Origin: Eledone cirrhosa | Taxonomy: Eukaryota > Mollusca > Cephalopoda > Octopoda > Eledonidae | Direction: 5' to 3' | Length of the DNA: 64,000 nucleotides | Assembly: GCA_964016885.1 (NCBI GenBank) | Contig: OZ024741.1 | Location: forward strand, 413,661,812-413,725,811 | Shown here: positions 33,391 to 45,455 of the stretch, piece by piece | How positions within the stretch are numbered: the first letter of the stretch is position 1 | How the letters are laid out: each line of letters begins with the position of its first letter | Notes under the pieces: generated by a model | Databases searched by the model: none | Told to the model about the DNA's origin: nothing | The model's input: only the letters and a program-made list of their open reading frames with translations | Made by a program: the position numbers and the translations under genes

Positions 33391-36300
33391 ATATCATCAT
33401 CATCATCATTTTACGGCCACTTTTCCCTACTTGCAAGGGTGGGATGGGTCCTATTCAGCACAGCGTCTCTCCACTTGTCACGGTCCTTCGTCATCTCCAC
33501 CGTGAGCTTCAGCGATCTGAGATCTGCTCGCACCACCTCCGCCCATGTTTTTCGTGGTCTATCTCTACCACGTCTTCCTTCAACTGGCATTTCTTGGCAC
33601 TTCTTCTCCCATCGGTCATCCTCCATGTGCATCACATGTCCATACCATCGCAGTCTCCTCTCACGCACACAACAATTTATCTCTCTCAACACATCCATGC
33701 TCAGCCGTTCACGCACATTGACATTGCACATCCAATGAAGCATACTTGCCTCATTTCTCTCCAGCCGTCGCATATCCTCTGCAGTTGCTGCCCATGTCTC
33801 ACTACCATGCAGCATCGCGCACCTCACATAGGCATCTTATAACCAGCCTTTCGTACGCAGGGAGAAACCCTTCTTCGCCAGCAGAGGAAGCAGCTCCCTA
33901 AACTTCTTCCAACCCATCCTTATTCTAGATACTATGGCCTCGGAACCCCCCCCCCCATACTAATCTGATCACCTAGGTACCGGAAGCTATCCACCACTTC
34001 TATAGCACCCACCTACATTTGAAAAATGTGTCTATCAATGCGACTTCTATTGTCTAATTTCTCTGAACATCTACTGCATACGTATTTCTCCCTACCTGTT
34101 AGTTTGCCTGCTATCCCGCTACATCTCTTGTGTACACAGGATCTGCATTGTGTACATTTTATAGAATTTATGCCAGTTCCTTCTCTGTATATCGAACATG
34201 GCCATTTCCCTGACGGAATCAGAGTTTTGTCCTCTTTTCTACTCATCAACACTTTTGTCTTAGCTAGGTTCACTCTCAGTCCTCTTGCTTCCAACTGCTG
34301 TTTCCATAGCCAGAATCTATTCTCTAGCTCCTCTACTGATTCTGCTATAAGTACCAGATCATCAGCATAGAGAAGTTCCCATGGACAGCCAGCCTTAAAT
34401 TCCTTTGTTATGGCTTGGAGGACTATCATGAACAAGAGTGGGCTGAGGACCGAACCCTGATGTACTCCTACTTCTATCTGGAATTCTTCACTAAACTCCA
34501 TTCCTACCCTCACTTTACTGACAGCACCTCTGTACAAAGCTTGCACTGTCCTCACAAGCCATTCCTCAACATCCAGCTTCCTTAGGGACCACCAGATGAC
34601 AGATCGGGGTACCCTCTCTAGGTCAACAAAAACTAAGTATAGTGGCTAACCTCTCTTGTAATTGTCTCACTAAGAAGAGGGCATCCGTTGTACTTTTCCC
34701 AGGCACAAAACCAAACTGCATCTCATCTAGTTTGACCCTTTCTCTAATTAGTTGCGTTAATATCCTTTCTGCCACTTTCATGACCTGATCCATCAGTTTT
34801 ATGCCCCTATAATTGCTCATCTCCAGAGCATCCCCTTTACCTTTGTAGCAATTTATGAGAATACTGCTGCACCAGTCTTTGGGTATGACACCACCATATA
34901 TAGTCTGATTGATGATGCGTGCAACCAGTTTAGTGCCTATGTCCCCTGATGCCTTCAGCATCTCAGCAACTATCCCCAATGGTCCAGCAGCCTTACCATT
35001 TTTCATTTCCTTAATTGCCTCTTGGGCCCTATATTCGTCAATCTCAATAGCTGGTCCCTCTGTCGGATCTACTGAGGGTAATTTCTCTCTCTCCCATTTG
35101 TTCTCCACACTCATCAGTCTCTCATAATGACATTCCCTGGCCTCCTTTTTCTGATCATTCATGACATTAAGTACACCAGTATAATTCCGGACACATTTAT
35201 CTCCAACAACATCCTGATTTGCACTGACACACTGCCTTGCAATGCGGAACACCACACGTCTCTGATCTTCCCGTCGCAGAACATTGGCAAACCTCTTACT
35301 CTCAACCTCCCTTCGTGCTAAGTACACCTGACGTCTAGCTTCTCTCTTAGCGGCTGTATATCCTTCTCTACTCCCACCATTTTTCCAAGCATTCCATACT
35401 AGTCTTTTGTCTCTAATGGCCCTATCTACTGTGCTGTTCCACCACAAGGTCACTCTCTGTCTGGTTGGAGCTCTGCTCCAGTCACAAGTTTCTTCAGTAG
35501 CCTGCAGTAAGTTGCCACGTAAGAAATTCCAGCTATAATCTATGTCATACGACTCTAAATCGTCTTCTTTTTCATCATACACATCTTTGTATTTTAGTGA
35601 AAGGTCTTTTAACTTCCAGACATTTCTTCTCCACACCTTCCTGTATGTCTCATTCCGTCTCTTGCTTACTATGATACCAGTAACGACTAACCTATGCTGT
35701 GGAGTACATTCTTCCCCAGGGTATGCTTTGGTATTTGACACCATCTGTCTGTCCCACTGCCTAACTAGCAAGAAGTCAATCTGGCTTATGTGCTCGCCTG
35801 ATTTGTAGGTTATTAGGTGGTTGCAGGTTTCTGGAAGTTAGTGTTGCAAATGGTTAGTGCACTTGCATCACAAAATTCAAGAAGTCTCACTCCTTCTTCA
35901 TTTCTTGAGCCGTAACCGTGCTCACTATGTACCCCAGTGTAGCCATCCTGGAGCTGTCCAACATGTCCATTGAAGTCCCCTGCTAGCATAACGATGTCTC
36001 TGATCTCTGTCATTGCAGCTGTTTGTAAAAGTTGCTCGTAAAAGCAGTCTCTTCTTTACCTAGGCCTGCCTGGGGAGCATAGGCAGAGATGATTGTCAGT
36101 AGTCTCTTGCCTACAACTAATCTAAGCTTAATTATTCTATTACTAACTCGAACTACCTCTATTGTCTTATTGATCCATCTCTCAGCCAGGAAAATGCCTA
36201 CTTTCCCTAACCCATCATCATTACCCACCCAGGAAAGCTTATAAGTAAGATGTTTACCTGCGATTAGTCTCGCAGAGCACCTCTTGGACGCAGCACACAT

Positions 36301-36470
36301 CCACATGCCTTCTCTCCAGCATCTCCATTATTTCACTAGATCTACCTGTGAGAGTGCCAACATTAAGTGTTGCAACTCTAAGATGCAACGTCTTCATATT
36401 CTTGTTCCTTTTCTTGTTCCTGTAGTGCGATTGCTTGATGAGGTCAGGGGGTTCTCGCACATGGCTTCTC
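33391..36470 (-). mobile_element. LINE copy D, RTE-like, separate subfamily
   Basis: The (CAT)n at 33391 begins a short 3' UTR (TTACGGCCACTTTTCCCTAC). Coding order on the - strand is C-terminal region, reverse transcriptase and APE endonuclease up to about 36460. The UTR and protein differ clearly from copies A/B and C/E (for example WGFRKL-type replacements and a CSIYREG finger), so it is a third lineage. Confidence 0.9.
33411..36460 (-). pseudogene. LINE D endonuclease-reverse transcriptase, broken
   Basis: The N-terminus LRVATLNVGTLTGRSSEIME starts the APE domain (VDVCCVQE, ISAYAPQAG, MLAGDFNGHVG). RT motifs GKAAGPLGIVAEML, SSILINCYKGKGD and MQFGFVPGKSTTDA, then GVHQGSVLSPLLF and LLYADDLVLI, are readable. 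Near 34620 a frameshift plus an in-frame loss of four codons (KAFD) damages catalytic motif A. The PHD-like finger has a Cys-to-Tyr change. The C-terminal part (GSETWAA, RRLRWYGHVMHM, GRDRPRKTWAE) is in another frame. Confidence 0.88.
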
Positions 36471-36679
36471 CAGCCACCCCACTACCATGCACAGCCCTAA
36501 CATGGTTAGTGTTATTGCTGTTTAAGCAGTTATTGTTGTTGTGCAATTGCTTGATGACGGTCGAGGGGTTCTCACACATGGCCTTACTAGCCACCCCACT
36601 ACCGTGCACAGCCCTAACATGGTTAGTGTTGTTGCTGTTGACGCATTTGTTGCAATTCTTATTTGTTGTGCTCATAATT
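36471..36679. repeat. Tandem duplication of about 120 bp
   Basis: GATTGCTTGATGAGG...CACTACCATGCACAGCCC (from about 36428) recurs from about 36546 as AATTGCTTGATGACG...CACTACCGTGCACAGCCC. It may be repeated 5'-UTR sequence of LINE D. Confidence 0.75.
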
Positions 36680-36860
36680 TTGGCATTTATTATACTGGTT
36701 GGATGCCCTTCCTAACACCAGCACCACTTTACAGCATGGACTGGGTGCTTTTATTCGTGCCACCAGCACTAGAGAGGGTGTCTTACTAGACTCAGGGGCC
36801 CTAACCACCCCTCCATTTTTACAGCATGGACTGGGTGCTTTTATTCGTGCCACCAGCACT
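36680..36860 (-). repeat. Duplicated LINE 3'-UTR-like block
   Basis: GGATGCCCTTCCTAACACCAG, then two copies of TTTACAGCATGGACTGGGTG...CGTGCCACCAGCACTAG about 90 bp apart. These are 3'-UTR words lying at the 5' side of LINE D, so probably an older element. Confidence 0.6.
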
Positions 36861-37613
36861 AGGGAAGTTATCTTACTGGACTTAGGGGACGACTTCTCTA
36901 CCTCGCACCAATTTATTCGGAGTGATAGCTCTCCTAGACGAGTTGCCTACATTATGGCTTACGGAGCCTCCGCCCACCCCTTGTCTGTTCTGGTTAAGAC
37001 TTTCCCCTCCCCCAAAAATTGCTGGCCTTGTACCTATAATAGAAACCATTATTATTTAACATGTTTTTCCTGTTAGCAAGAGTTGTATGGGTCATTACAG
37101 ACCATGGCAGTTCTTAATCAGAGCTTCTGATGTTTAAGAAAGGCTGAGGGTGACATTCCACTGAAATATATTAGCAAAGTCAGCCTAATGTCCTGGTTTT
37201 ATGTTTATTCACATGTCATTGACACAACCTGTTGTTGGGCAAATTTTTCTATGGCTGGATAATCTTCTCGTTATAAATCAATCCACAAAGCTCTGAGTGC
37301 ATTTAAATGTTCAACAACACTAAGTAACAGAGTGTAGGCACTGGCTTTCCTGTCGGTCTAGGTGGGCCCCCTAGGCTATAATTCTAAACACATAACTTAT
37401 TACACATGTAAATACGAATCCTTAACTACAAGAACGTAAAGAAAACGCTTAATCTCTAATAAGACTAGAAGTTAAGACCAATCTCTTGTTTATTTAAAAA
37501 ATATATTTCGGATAAAATGGCAACTGCATCTAAAAAAAAGTATAAACAATATTCCGTCGAATAAGAACGTTAAATTTTTTTTACTTGCTTTCCCCACATC
37601 TTATTTAGTTGGG
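36861..37613. other. Unassigned; SINE-tail scrap
   Basis: 37010-37050 (AAAATTGCTGGCCTTGTACC) is the tail of a Ceph-SINE-like copy. The rest is unassigned AT-rich DNA. Confidence 0.35.
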
Positions 37614-37763
37614 TCAGGTTTCAATCAGGTGATGCATCTGCTTTCAAAAAGTCAAAATCGCCTTGATATAGAAAGAAGAGGTGATTTACGACTCTCTCTA
37701 ACGGCTTTCACACCAAACATTGACAAATTAGTAGCCTTGCATCAATCACAGGGATCTCATTAA
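37614..37763 (+). pseudogene. hAT transposase C-terminal remnant
   Basis: A 49-codon frame ending in TAA reads SGFNQVMHLLSKSQNRLDIE, then RRGDLRLSLTAFTPNIDKLV and HQSQGSH. It matches the C-terminal end of domesticated or transposon hAT proteins of the Charlie/Buster type (the SGF...LSKxRNRLxxExxxDLRxxLxxxxPxI pattern). Everything upstream is missing. It is a different branch from the ZMYM1-like element 0.8 kb to its right. Confidence 0.7.
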
Positions 37764-38541
37764 AAACCGATTATTATATTCTTTGATTTGTAAATATAAA
37801 TAAATGATTTGATATCTAAATTCTATATTATTCTATTTGTTTGAAATGTTGTAATACATGCTTATGTTATTCTCGATACTCAGGTTTTTAACCTAATATT
37901 TAATTAAAAGTATAATTATGCATGAGTATATACACACAAATATATATATCTATATATTGTGTGTATATATAGAAAAAATATATATAATATTTTTATTTAT
38001 GTTGTTACTTTTTATCATTAGTCACATTTTAGAACAATTTGGTATTTGCGACATTTCCTGGACTTTTGCTCTGTTTTGTTTTTCGTCGATTATTTACGTG
38101 TTTTACATTCTTCGGTGTTGAATATCAAATCAAGCAAATTGCATTATTCCAAGTGTGTCAATATAGTGCTCATTGGGGGTATGGTGTGGTGTGTAGTGGC
38201 CGGAGGCTGGGCGTACTTGACCGGAAGCGTGCTCGAACGGAAGGGCGAGCAGATGTGACGTCAGCTTGAGAGGCCCCTTTCTCTTCTACGGCGGTCATCG
38301 GACTGAGACAGACGTGCGATTTGAGGCTGCGATCGGCGAGCTGGATTGTACACACGTGGAAGAGAGGAAAACCAGCCAACGACTTTGCCAGGACCAGAGA
38401 AATGCGGTAAGTGAAGTGTCTTTCTAATCACAAGCTATTTCGGCACTTAAAAACTTATAGAAGAAAAAAAAAGGAAAAAGGAAGAATTTTTTTTTAAGAC
38501 AAAGCCACTGGAAAACAGTGTCAATATAGTGCTCATTAACA
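37764..38541. other. Upstream region of the hAT gene with 20-bp direct repeats
   Basis: GTGTCAATATAGTGCTCATT occurs at 38155-38174 and again at 38519-38538, four bases before the hAT ATG. The 344 bp between are GC-richer and contain a consensus splice donor (GCGGTAAGTG, 38405-38414). The left part is AT-rich with TATATA tracts. Confidence 0.6.
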
Positions 38542-41238
38542 ATGCTGCCTAAAAAAACTTACAAAACTGGAGCAACAAAGAGGAGAGAAGCTAGACAAGC
38601 TGCCATGGAAGAATCTGCAAAGAAATGTCATCTAATCACAAGTTTTCTGAAAAGTCAACAGTCTTCGTCAACAAATAGTGACGCATCTCAAAGCAACGTA
38701 ACTGCCGGAATTTCCGGCGAGTCGGTCTGGTCAGATGAACTGGAGAAACAGAAAAGCACTGGAGAGTCGCGAGAACCTGACGTCGAAGATGCCTCAGGTC
38801 CATCGACTATCTCAACAACCGTCGTAGTCACTGAAGATATAGTTCCAACTGGGGATCCGAACTCAATAGAGGGAAAAATGGCTGTATCAGAATCTGAAAA
38901 TGAAAATGATTCAGAGGAAACTACATTGGCAAAACAAATCCCAGAGTATGAGCCAGTAGAATGCATGTTGAATTTACAAGAGAAGTATCCAAGCGACCCG
39001 AAACATTTCGAGGACAGACCATTGACGACACCTCTAATTCGCGCCCTCATGGTCCTTGTCAGCCAGGATTGAAAGATAATTTTGCTGATTTCCCTCTCGA
39101 CTCGAACCACAGAAAATTCAACATCAGTTGGTACAAGAGAAAGTGTGCTGGAATCCATAAAGTTGACCGACACTGGTTAGTATACTCTCCTGAATCCAAC
39201 AGACTATATTGCTTTTGTTGTTGGCTGTTTGCTGATAAAAATGCTGAATCTTACTCGAAGACTTGGGGTAATCCAGAGTGTGGGATGGCAAACTTCAAAA
39301 AGGGAATCGAAAAAATTGCCAAGCATGAGAAAAGTGCTATTCACATCAAAGCACAAAAGCAATACTTCATGACAAAATATCGTTTGGACGCAGATAAAAC
39401 AGTGATCGATAACCTCATCCATGAAGAGAAGAAGCGAATTGAACGAAATCGCCAGATATTGAGGCGATTGCTTGATTGTACGTTATTTCTCGCAAAACAA
39501 GGCCTGGCCTTCAGAGGTCACAGGGAATATGCTGGACTTGGCGCCAAATCAGAAAATGAAGGAAACTTTATTGAATTGTTGAAATTGATGGCCAAGTATG
39601 ATACGATCTTGGAAAGCCATTTATTCTCGCCTGGGCGCACTAAAAGACAGCCTATGTACTTAAGTCCAAAATTACAAAACGGATTCATAGAATTCACAAA
39701 TAATCACAGAAGTGAAAGTGGCAAAATACTATTCAGTCATCGTCGATTCCACAATAGACATTTCGTATCAGGATCAATGCTCTGTGTCACTGCGATATGT
39801 ATCGAAAAGTGGCCACGCACAGGAGCATTTCCTGTCGTTTTGTGAACTAGAATCAGCAGCCACTGAATCATTTTACGATACGCTTGTGAAAGTTCTTTTC
39901 CAGGATCTATCTTTGGATGCTCAATATATTAGGGGACAAGCTTACGACGGAGCGTCGAATATGTCCGACCATATTTCTGGCTAGAGTTAAAGAGGGATGC
40001 TCTTCGAAAGCTGTTAACATCCATTGTTGCGCTCATAACCTGAACCTGGTGTTAATCGATGCTAGCCAATCGTCAGTGAATGGTAAATTATTTTTTTGGT
40101 ATATTGGAGAGCCTGTATGTTTTCTTAACATCAAGCTTGCCAAGGCTGAAAATCCTCTATGAAGAACAAGAAAAACTATTGACTTCAACGGTATTAACAT
40201 TAAAAAGGACTCAGATACCCGCTGGTTTAGTCACATTCAGGCTGTAGAGGCTACCATTAACAACTTACCGGCAGTAATAAGTGCACTAGAGAGGATAATA
40301 AGTGGGGATGTTCACAACACTGCTCCGAAAGTATTAGCCGAGGCCAGAGGTTTGCTACTAAATGTGAGCAAGTTTGAATTCATTTTCATGTTGAAGTGTT
40401 TTCAGAATTTACTTAAAAAGCTGCATTCTGTTTCACAATATTTGCAGAAGGAGGCTATCGACTTATATTCCGCGGACGTCATGATTAAAAATGTAGTAAA
40501 AGAAATTTAAGACATCCGCTCAAATGAATATTTTGACCGAACATTATCAGATGCTAAAAATATCGCCGAGCAATGTCAAGTTGAACCAGAGTTTACAACA
40601 GAAAAACGGAAAAGAAAAAAGAAGCGTTTTCATGACGAACCTCATGAGACGATGAGTCAGCATTTTAAACGGGACGTTTATTTCACTATCTTAGATAGAA
40701 TCATTAGTAGCTTTAACGAACGTTTTGCCGACTTGCACGGTCTAGTGAAGGATTTTCGTGTTTGATACCGGCGCACTTCGACGACGACGACACATGCAAT
40801 AGAGAGAGAATCGATAATCTTGTGAAATTCTACGAGGGTGACATCGAAAATGACACTATCTTCGACGAGTATTTATCATTCAAAGATTTTTACAAGGAAG
40901 TGTGTTTAGATAAATCCATATCGAGTTCTGAGATCGTTCCGTTTATGATTTCTAATGACTTAGATAGAGCCTATCCGAACGTGTTTGCCTTAAACAAAAT
41001 GTTCATAACTATTCCGGTTAGCTCAGCGCAGGCTGAGCGAACCTTCAGCAGGCTCAAACTGATAAAGAATTATTTGCATAGTACCATGAGTGAAGAGCTG
41101 TTGAATGCTCTGGCAATGATGTACATAGAGCGAGAACTGGCTGAAAAAATTGACTTCAGCATCGTGATTGAAAGTAAAACATCGCAAATTAGAACTGTAG
41201 AACAAGTGATGTGCTCGAATGTGAAAGTAAAGTTTTAG
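38542..41238 (+). pseudogene. hAT transposase, ZMYM1/DUF4371 type, broken
   Basis: The ATG at 38542 starts a Ser/Glu-rich N-terminus. A TTF-type region follows: GPCQPGL, RKFNISWYKR and LYCFCCWLF. Next come DUF4371 words (EEKKRIERNRQILRRLLDC, GLAFRGHRE), YYSVIVDSTIDIS with a likely catalytic Asp, YDGASNMS, IHCCAHNLNLVL and DTRWFSH. The C-terminal hAT dimerisation motif is IPVSSAQAERTFSRLKLIKN. Breaks: frameshifts near 39055, 39715 and 39965, a stop near 40159, a TAA at 40507 and a stop near 40764. A polyadenylation signal AATAAA lies at 41349. Terminal inverted repeats were not identified. Confidence 0.88.
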
Positions 41239-41518
41239 ATGGACGATTTGTTGTACATACGAATTTTTGTTGGTGAATAATCGATTGCAAAACTAGTTTT
41301 ATTGGATGTTGTTTTTTTTTCTGAAGATAGACCACCGTCTTCGCAGTTAATAAAGTTTTCACGGAACATGCTAACTCTGTAATCTATGATGCTGTCTATG
41401 CATGTATGAACATATTTCCTTGCAGCCGATGGAAATGAGCGTATCGAATTGGTGAACTCAAAATAGTCTCTTACAACAAAATATCTCTAAGAAAGAGATA
41501 TTTCTGAGCCGTATATTA
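41239..41518. other. hAT 3' flank with polyadenylation signal
   Basis: AATAAA at 41349-41354 is about 110 bp after the last hAT codon. No further feature before the Helitron array. Confidence 0.5.
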
Positions 41519-42470
41519 TCTATATATATAAAACTGTGGTTGTCTGTCTGTCTATCGATTTTTGGCACACATCTCCTCTTAGAATCTCCCACGGAATTGC
41601 ACCGAAATTGCTAGACTTGTACATTGAGCCCTAGCGAAGACATCGGAAAAAAAAAATTTCAAATTGACCCACCCTATGTGACGAAATCGAATATAATGTA
41701 TCGATTTTTGAGCGTAAGTTATCAGTTATTTCCCTTTGTTCTGTTTACATTGAGCGTCTTACGTAAAAAATTACGCTGGCTTTCTCAGCGTTTAAAATGA
41801 CATTAACACAATACACGAACAGACAGTTGTCGAGCCAGCAAAATATTGACCTGCAAAATTCATCAGTTCGAACACTAAGCTTCCGTTTTGCTTCATTTCC
41901 ATTTAAAAGCATTTTAAAACAATATTTTTACTTGAAAACAAGTCTATTTAAAGACTACGTAAAACAAGCAAATATTTCGTCGTTAGGCGTGCAGAAAGAC
42001 AGTCGTGCAGACAGATAGTCGTGCAGAGAGGTGATATACGCGTGCAGACAGATAGTCGTGCAGAGAGGTGATATAGGCGTGCAGACAGACAGTCGTGCAG
42101 AGAGGTGATATAGGCGTGCAGACAGATAGTCGTGCAGAGAGGTGATATAGGCGTGCAGACAGACATAACTGATAATTTGGTTACGCTAATGTTTTTCTCT
42201 GCGTTGCAGTGTTTACATTTTCGATCTTTGTTAATAAATAACCAGTGCAGTTTCTATCCCCAGCATCCTCTTTTGTTATAACATTCGGGTTATCGTTATG
42301 TTTTCTTAACTTCATAAGGCATATTGTTGGTTGAGGGAATATTAATCAAAAACACCACATGCAAGTCTGCACAGTAGACACTACAGTTTTTAAGCCAAGA
42401 AAGAAACTTAACATTGTAACTTTAACACAGCTACTGAGCGACCCCGAGCAACGCCGGGCTTTACTGCTAG
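41519..42470 (+). mobile_element. Helitron array unit 1 (952 bp)
   Basis: 5' end TCTATATATATAAAACTG after an A; 3' end GCTTTACTGCTAG. It has one copy of the 78-bp block (TTCATTTCCATTTAAAAGC...) and several 37-bp GCGTGCAGACAGATAGTCGT-type repeats. The 3' hairpin CCCG...CGGG is intact. It joins unit 2 directly at CTAG|TC. Confidence 0.92.
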
Positions 42471-43465
42471 TCTATATATATAAAACTGTGGTTGTCTGTC
42501 TGTCTATCGATTTTTGGCACACATCTCCTCTTAGAATCTCTCACGGAATTGCACCGAAATTGCAATACTTGTACATGGAGCCCTAGCGAAGACATCGGAA
42601 AAAAAATAATTTCAAATTGACCCACCCTATGTGACGAAATCGAATATAATGTATCGATTTTTGAGCGTAAGTGATCAGTTATTTCCCTTTGTTCTGTTTA
42701 CATTGAGCGTCTTACGTAAAAAATTACGCTGGCTTTCTCAGCGTTTAAAATGACATTAACACAATACACGAACGAACAGTTGTCGAGCCAGCAAAATATT
42801 GACCTGCAAAATTCATCAGTTCGAACACTAAGCTTCCGTTTTGCTTCATTTCCATTTAAAAGCATTTTAAAACAATATTTTTAGTTGAAAACAAGTCTAT
42901 TTAAAGACTACGTAAAACAAGCTTCATTTCCATTTAAAAGCATTTTAAAACAATATTTTTACTTGAAAACAAGTCTATTTAAAGACTACGTAAAACAAGC
43001 AAATATTTCGTAAAAAAAAGCAAAAATTATATAAGTTTATTTAAAATATATGTATCTGTAAATTTCGTTAGGCGTGCAGACAGATAGTCGTGCAGAGAGG
43101 TGATATACGCGTGCAGACAGATAGTCGTGCAGAGAGGTGATATAGGCGTGCAGACAGACATAACTGATAATTTGGTTACGCTAATGTTTTTCTCTGCGTT
43201 GCAGTGTTTACATTTTCGATCTTTGTTAATAAATAACCAGTGCAGTTTCTATCCCCAGCATCCTCTTTTGTTATAACATTCGGGTTATCGTTATGTTTTC
43301 TTAACTTCATAAGGCATATTGTTGGTTGAGGGAATATTAATCAAAAACACCACATGCAAGTCTGCACAGTAGACACTACAGTTTTTAAGCCAAGAAAGAA
43401 ACTTAACATTGTAACTTTAACACAGCTACTGAGCGACCTCGAGCAACGCCGGGCTTTACTGCTAG
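42471..43465 (+). mobile_element. Helitron array unit 2 (995 bp)
   Basis: Starts with TC straight after the CTAG of unit 1. The 78-bp block is duplicated in tandem and fewer 37-bp repeats are present. The 3' hairpin arm reads CTCG, weakening the stem. Confidence 0.92.
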
Positions 43466-44460
43466 TCTATATATATAAAACTGAGGTTGTCTGTCTGTCT
43501 ATCGATATTTGGCACACATCTCTTCTTAGATTCTCTCACGGAATTGCACCGAAATTGCTATACTTGTACATGGAGCCCTAGCGAAGACATCGGAAAAAAA
43601 ATAATTTCAAATTGACCCACCCTATGTGACGAAATCGAATATAATGTATCGATTTTTGAGCGTAAGTGATCAGTTATTTCCCTTTGTTCTGTTTACATTG
43701 AGCGTCTTACGTAAAAAATTACGCTGGCTTTCTCAGCGTTTAAAATGACATTAACACAATACACGAACGAACAGTTGTCGAGCCAGCAAAATATTGACCT
43801 GCAAAATTCATCAGTTCGAACACTAAGCTTCCGTTTTGCTTCATTTCCATTTAAAAGCATTTTAAAACAATATTTTTACTTGAAAACAAGTCTATTTAAA
43901 GACTACGTAAAACAAGCTTCATTTCCATTTAAAAGCATTTTAAAACAATATTTTTACTTGAAAACAAGTCTATTTAAAGACTACGTAAAACAAGCAAATA
44001 TTTCGTAAAAAAAAGCAAAAATTATATAAGTTTATTTAAAATATATGTATCTGTAAATTTCGTTAGGCGTGCAGACAGATAGTCGTGCAAAGAGGTGATA
44101 TACGCGTGCAGACAGACAGTCGTGCAGAGAGGTGATATAGGCGTGCAGACAGACATAACTGATAATTTGGTTACGCTAATGTTTTTCTCTGCGTTGCAGT
44201 GTTTACATTTTCGATCTTTGTTAATAAATAACCAGTGCAGTTTCTATCCCCAGCATCCTCTTTTGTTATAACATTCGGGTTATCGTTATGTTTTCTTAAC
44301 TTCATAAGGCATATTGTTGGTTGAGGGAATATTAATCAAAAACACCACATGCAAGTCTGCACAGTAGACACTACAGTTTTTAAGCCAAGAAAGAAACTTA
44401 ACATTGTAACTTTAACACAGCTACTGAGCGACCTCGAGCAACGCCGGGCTTTACTGCTAG
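43466..44460 (+). mobile_element. Helitron array unit 3 (995 bp)
   Basis: Same structure as unit 2, but the 5' region reads AAACTGAGGTTGTC and ATCGATATTTGGC. It is virtually identical to unit 4. Confidence 0.92.
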
Positions 44461-45455
44461 TCTATATATATAAAACTGAGGTTGTCTGTCTGTCTATCGA
44501 TATTTGGCACACATCTCTTCTTAGATTCTCTCACGGAATTGCACCGAAATTGCTATACTTGTACATGGAGCCCTAGCGAAGACATCGGAAAAAAAATAAT
44601 TTCAAATTGACCCACCCTATGTGACGAAATCGAATATAATGTATCGATTTTTGAGCGTAAGTGATCAGTTATTTCCCTTTGTTCTGTTTACATTGAGCGT
44701 CTTACGTAAAAAATTACGCTGGCTTTCTCAGCGTTTAAAATGACATTAACACAATACACGAACGAACAGTTGTCGAGCCAGCAAAATATTGACCTGCAAA
44801 ATTCATCAGTTCGAACACTAAGCTTCCGTTTTGCTTCATTTCCATTTAAAAGCATTTTAAAACAATATTTTTACTTGAAAACAAGTCTATTTAAAGACTA
44901 CGTAAAACAAGCTTCATTTCCATTTAAAAGCATTTTAAAACAATATTTTTACTTGAAAACAAGTCTATTTAAAGACTACGTAAAACAAGCAAATATTTCG
45001 TAAAAAAAAGCAAAAATTATATAAGTTTATTTAAAATATATGTATCTGTAAATTTCGTTAGGCGTGCAGACAGATAGTCGTGCAGAGAGGTGATATACGC
45101 GTGCAGACAGACAGTCGTGCAGAGAGGTGATATAGGCGTGCAGACAGACATAACTGATAATTTGGTTACGCTAATGTTTTTCTCTGCGTTGCAGTGTTTA
45201 CATTTTCGATCTTTGTTAATAAATAACCAGTGCAGTTTCTATCCCCAGCATCCTCTTTTGTTATAACATTCGGGTTATCGTTATGTTTTCTTAACTTCAT
45301 AAGGCATATTGTTGGTTGAGGGAATATTAATCAAAAACACCACATGCAAGTCTGCACAGTAGACACTACAGTTTTTAAGCCAAGAAAGAAACTTAACATT
45401 GTAACTTTAACACAGCTACTGAGCGACCTCGAGCAACGCCGGGCTTTACTGCTAG
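44461..45455 (+). mobile_element. Helitron array unit 4 (995 bp)
   Basis: Same length and private variants as unit 3 (CTGAGGTTG, ATCGATATTTGG, duplicated 78-bp block). I see only a scattered difference in the 37-bp repeat area. Confidence 0.92.

Noticed and set aside
37321..37410. CACTGGCTTTCCTGTCGGTC...GGTGGGCCCCCTAGG as a terminal inverted repeat of the hAT element
   Set aside because: I found no matching inverted copy on the right side of the hAT gene up to 41.5 kb.
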